In this document: positions 53,728 to 55,847 of the stretch, piece by piece
How positions within the stretch are numbered: position 1 is the stretch's first letter
Layout: each line of letters opens with the position of its first letter
Source of the DNA: Mycobacterium sp.
GTDB lineage: Bacteria > Actinomycetota > Actinomycetes > Mycobacteriales > Mycobacteriaceae
DNA: 55,847 nt
NCBI RefSeq assembly: GCF_025965855.1
Contig: NZ_JAOPWB010000288.1
Span: 1-55,847, forward strand
Reading direction: 5' to 3'
Program-made: the position numbers and the translations under genes
The notes under the pieces: generated by a model
What the model saw: only the letters and a program-made list of their open reading frames with translations
Told to the model about the DNA's origin: nothing
The model's database searches: none

Positions 53728-54396
53728 TTAGCCGTTCTGGGCCGTTTGCGGCGCCTGACCGATCTTGCTGGCCGCGAACGTCGCGGCCTGGTTGACCATC
53801 CCGGCGTCGATGTACGACATGTGCGACATGATGTTGCCGCCTGAGGAGCAGATCGGGTCGTCGGGGGCGCACAGGCTGATGGTCTTGCCCACGTAGAGCG
53901 GGCTGATGACCGGCAGCGGCTGGCCGCCCCACAACATGGTGGAGAACCCACTGGAGGGCTCGCCGAACAGGGCGACGGCGGCGACGTGACCGGCCACAGG
54001 GGCCGGTAGCGCCTGACTGGCGAGGTCGATCACGGTCGAGCCCTGGGAATACCCACCGAGCACGATTTTCGTGTTGGGGCAGCTGGCGACCGTGTCCTGG
54101 ATGTGCGCGGTCGCGTCATCGGAACCGGCCGTCGCGCTGTTGTGGTAGTCGTCGTTCGCCGGGTAATTCACCGCGTAGACCCCGACGGACCGCCCGCCGA
54201 CCTGTGAGGTGAGCGAGTCGACGAATGCTTGCCCGATGTTTCCCAGACCAGGCTCCTGATGGGTGCCGCGAGCGAAAACCACCGCGACATCGGAGCACGG
54301 ATCGGCGGAAGCGGTAGAGACGAGGGGCGTGCTCAGCGCCGCCCACGCCGCCACGGCCGAAACTCCGACGATGCGGGCAAGGCTCTGTGAATTCAT
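53728..54396 (-). CDS. Secreted cutinase family protein (Culp)
   Basis: Serine esterase of 222 residues with a signal peptide ending STASA-DPC. VAVVFARGTHQEPGLGNIGQ opens the mature enzyme. Ser117 in LGGYSQGSTV is the nucleophile, the acid is in APDDPICS, and the His is in NIMSHMSYIDAG. This is the standard mycobacterial Culp sequence, distinct from the GYSLG cutinase at 33388-34068. ATG 54396 (MNSQSLARIVG) is chosen because the longer frame upstream is not a signal sequence. It probably cleaves lipid esters outside the cell. Confidence 0.92.
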   Translation of the reverse strand: MNSQSLARIVGVSAVAAWAALSTPLVSTASADPCSDVAVVFARGTHQEPGLGNIGQAFVDSLTSQVGGRSVGVYAVNYPANDDYHNSATAGSDDATAHIQDTVASCPNTKIVLGGYSQGSTVIDLASQALPAPVAGHVAAVALFGEPSSGFSTMLWGGQPLPVISPLYVGKTISLCAPDDPICSSGGNIMSHMSYIDAGMVNQAATFAASKIGQAPQTAQNG

Positions 54397-54442
54397 TTCC
54401 AAATGCTGACATACGGTCGGCGATGGCGGCGCATGCGGTGCC

Positions 54443-55213
54443 TCAAAGCCCACCTGCGCGCGCGATCCGATCGGCACGCCAACAGCGCGACTGCATAGGG
54501 ATGTCGATCACGTCGGCGCCGGGGAACCGCGCCTCCAAAGCGGCGCGCGCTTCGGCCAGCCGCCGTGCGCGATCGTCGGGGGCGGCGACGATGACCCCGC
54601 TGTAGGTGCCCAGCATCGCGACGGCGTCGTCGATGGTCATGGCCCGCACGAATCGGAACGTCTCCCGGGCGATGTTGCGGAAGGGCGGCGGCGCCGGGAG
54701 GGCGACGTCCAGGCGCCGGCGCGCCCTTTCCGCCGCTTTGGCCTCGGAGGTCTCGTCGCCGGGCAGCCGGTCGAGGTTGCGCACCCAGCCCACCTCGCGG
54801 TCCCGGCTCGTCCAGATCAGCCCGAGCCGACCGCCGTCGCGCAGCACCCGAGCGATCTCCGGCACGGCGCGTTCGTGGTCCATCCAGTGCCACGCCGACG
54901 AGACGAAGACAGCGTCGGCGCACGCGTCGGGAAGCGGAATCGACTCGCCGCGGCCCTCCACGACGCGGACGCCGGGGGATCGCTCCGTCATGACCTTCCG
55001 CATCCGCGCGTCGGGTTCGACGGCGACGACCTGTGCGGCTTTGCCCACCAGCGTGCGGGTGAACAGTCCGGTGCCCGCGCCGACGTCGACGGCGACCCCG
55101 CAACCTGGCGGCATCAGCCAGTCCACCGCCTGCTGCGGGGGCTGCGGCCGCAGCCCGTCGTAGTTTTCGGCTATCGATCCGAAGGACATCGCGCGCTGTT
55201 GACGGTCGGTCAC
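54443..55213 (-). CDS. Class I SAM-dependent methyltransferase (Methyltransf_11)
   Basis: Methyltransferase of 256 residues. It starts MSFGSIAENYDGLRPQPPQQ after a short lead (VTDRQQRA), with AVDVGAGTGLFTRTLVGKAA, VVAVEPDARMRKVM, VFVSSAWHWMDHERAVPEIA and VLRDGGRLGLIW. The HWMD motif is typical of the trans-aconitate/SmtA-like branch. GTG 55213 or ATG 55189 may be the start. The frame is open much further upstream without similarity. It is divergent from the PPE gene, leaving a 197-nt gap. Confidence 0.9.
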   Translation of the reverse strand: MTDRQQRAMSFGSIAENYDGLRPQPPQQAVDWLMPPGCGVAVDVGAGTGLFTRTLVGKAAQVVAVEPDARMRKVMTERSPGVRVVEGRGESIPLPDACADAVFVSSAWHWMDHERAVPEIARVLRDGGRLGLIWTSRDREVGWVRNLDRLPGDETSEAKAAERARRRLDVALPAPPPFRNIARETFRFVRAMTIDDAVAMLGTYSGVIVAAPDDRARRLAEARAALEARFPGADVIDIPMQSRCWRADRIARAGGL

Positions 55214-55410
55214 AGCGCCACGGTAGTCGCGTCGGCACGCACGGCTGTTGGCATGGAAACGTTTGGTAAATACCGAGAATTTTGGGCCGGTTTTCCCTAG
55301 AGTCTGGCCTACCGGCCCTGTGATGCGACCGATCGTCCGACCTGTGGCGTGAGGTGCCCGTCCCCGGTGGAAAACGTGGTTGTGGGGTAGAGGGGAAGGA
55401 CACCCGGGGG

Positions 55411-55847
55411 ATGAGCTTTCTGACGTCACCACCAGAGATCATTTCGTCTTTGCTCCATGCAGGCGCCGGCCCGGCTCCGATGTTGGCCGCTTCCGCGGCG
55501 TGGGATGGGCTGGCGACCGAGCTGAGTTCGGCGGCGCAATCGTTCTCGTCGGTCACCTCGGGATTGGCCGCAGATGCCTGGCAGGGGGCTGCCTCGGCGG
55601 CGATGCTGTCAACCGCGGCGCAGTACGCGGGGTCGCTGAGTGCGGCAGCGACGCAAGCGCAATCGGCCGCCGCGCAAGCCCAAGTGGTGGCCAGTGAGTT
55701 CGAGTCCGCCCTGGCCGCCACGGTGCATCCCGTGGTCGTTACCGCTAACAGAAACCAGCTGGTGCAGTTGGTGTTCTCGAACCTGTTCGGGCAAAACGCA
55801 CCCGCGATCGCCGCCACCGAAGCCGAGTACGAGCAGATGTGGGCCCA
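55411..55847 (+). CDS. PPE family protein (N-terminal part, continues beyond window)
   Basis: Visible for 145 codons. It starts [20 protein letters not shown] and has the PPE-domain features [20 protein letters not shown], the WxG turn in [13 protein letters not shown], and [11 protein letters not shown] near the edge. Instead of the usual MDFGALPPEIN start it has FLTSPPEI, a variant seen in some PPE subgroups. PPE proteins are exported by type VII secretion, usually with a PE partner; none is adjacent on the left. ATG 55411 is supported by purines (AGGGGAAGGA) upstream. Confidence 0.9.
   Translation, partial: MSFLTSPPEIISSLLHAGAGPAPMLAASAAWDGLATELSSAAQSFSSVTSGLAADAWQGAASAAMLSTAAQYAGSLSAAATQAQSAAAQAQVVASEFESALAATVHPVVVTANRNQLVQLVFSNLFGQNAPAIAATEAEYEQMWA

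Overview
The window looks like chromosome from a slow-growing, non-tuberculous Mycobacterium. The evidence is high GC with GTG/TTG starts, a PPE protein at the right edge, a DUF732 secreted protein, two cutinase-like proteins, a furA-katG pair with leaderless promoter geometry, a CYP140-like P450, an L,D-transpeptidase, two mycothiol-type (TIGR03086) proteins and a Tpx with Cys60/80/93. KatG resembles what I remember of the M. avium complex protein, so a relative of that complex is my best guess. All family assignments come from reading motifs, not from searches.

Layout. 1-1.4 kb: 3' part of a short-chain fatty acid transporter (minus strand) with an 18-bp inverted repeat upstream. 1.7-9.1 kb, plus strand: two SDRs, a DUF899 thioredoxin-like protein, an ECF sigma factor with a SnoaL tail, a TIGR03086 protein, a fatty-acyl-AMP ligase broken by one in-frame TAA, and two hypothetical/DUF2071 genes. 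9.1-14 kb, minus strand: an SDR; a four-gene cassette (TIGR03086, ArsR, SRPBCC, YjbR-like) whose genes all overlap by 4 nt and whose promoter carries an operator-like repeat; and two DJ-1/PfpI genes, one fused to an AraC domain. 14-26 kb: tpx, a broken DUF4333 lipoprotein gene, NYN, acyl-CoA dehydrogenase-like, epimerase, hydrolase, TetR divergent from a methyltransferase/acyltransferase pair, AraC/VOC, cycA, a quinone-oxidoreductase-like enzyme and a secreted protein.

26.3-28.4 kb is the most island-like part. A 35-nt tRNA 3'-end fragment is followed by a PPOX protein, a tautomerase and a divergent HxlR regulator, and closed by an IS110-type transposase remnant. 28.7-41.5 kb: methyltransferases, a Tat-type GH16, TetR/P450, cutinase, a tightly packed glycosyltransferase-methyltransferase-alpha/alpha-toroid operon, GMC oxidoreductase, DUF1906 and a hydrolase. 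41.6-46 kb: katG, furA and an L,D-transpeptidase. 46-55.8 kb: a FAD/Rieske oxidoreductase, methyltransferases, a decayed PE/PPE locus joined to a SHOCT tail, small secreted proteins, MOSC, thioredoxin-like, DUF1345, cutinase and a PPE gene leaving the window.

Cross-cutting signals: two genes are interrupted by single stop codons; a double-arm palindrome with the same core occurs twice, about 11.9 kb apart; and the arsR-cassette and furA promoters share the same spacing (18-nt spacer, 6 nt from the -10 to the start codon), which predicts leaderless mRNAs.
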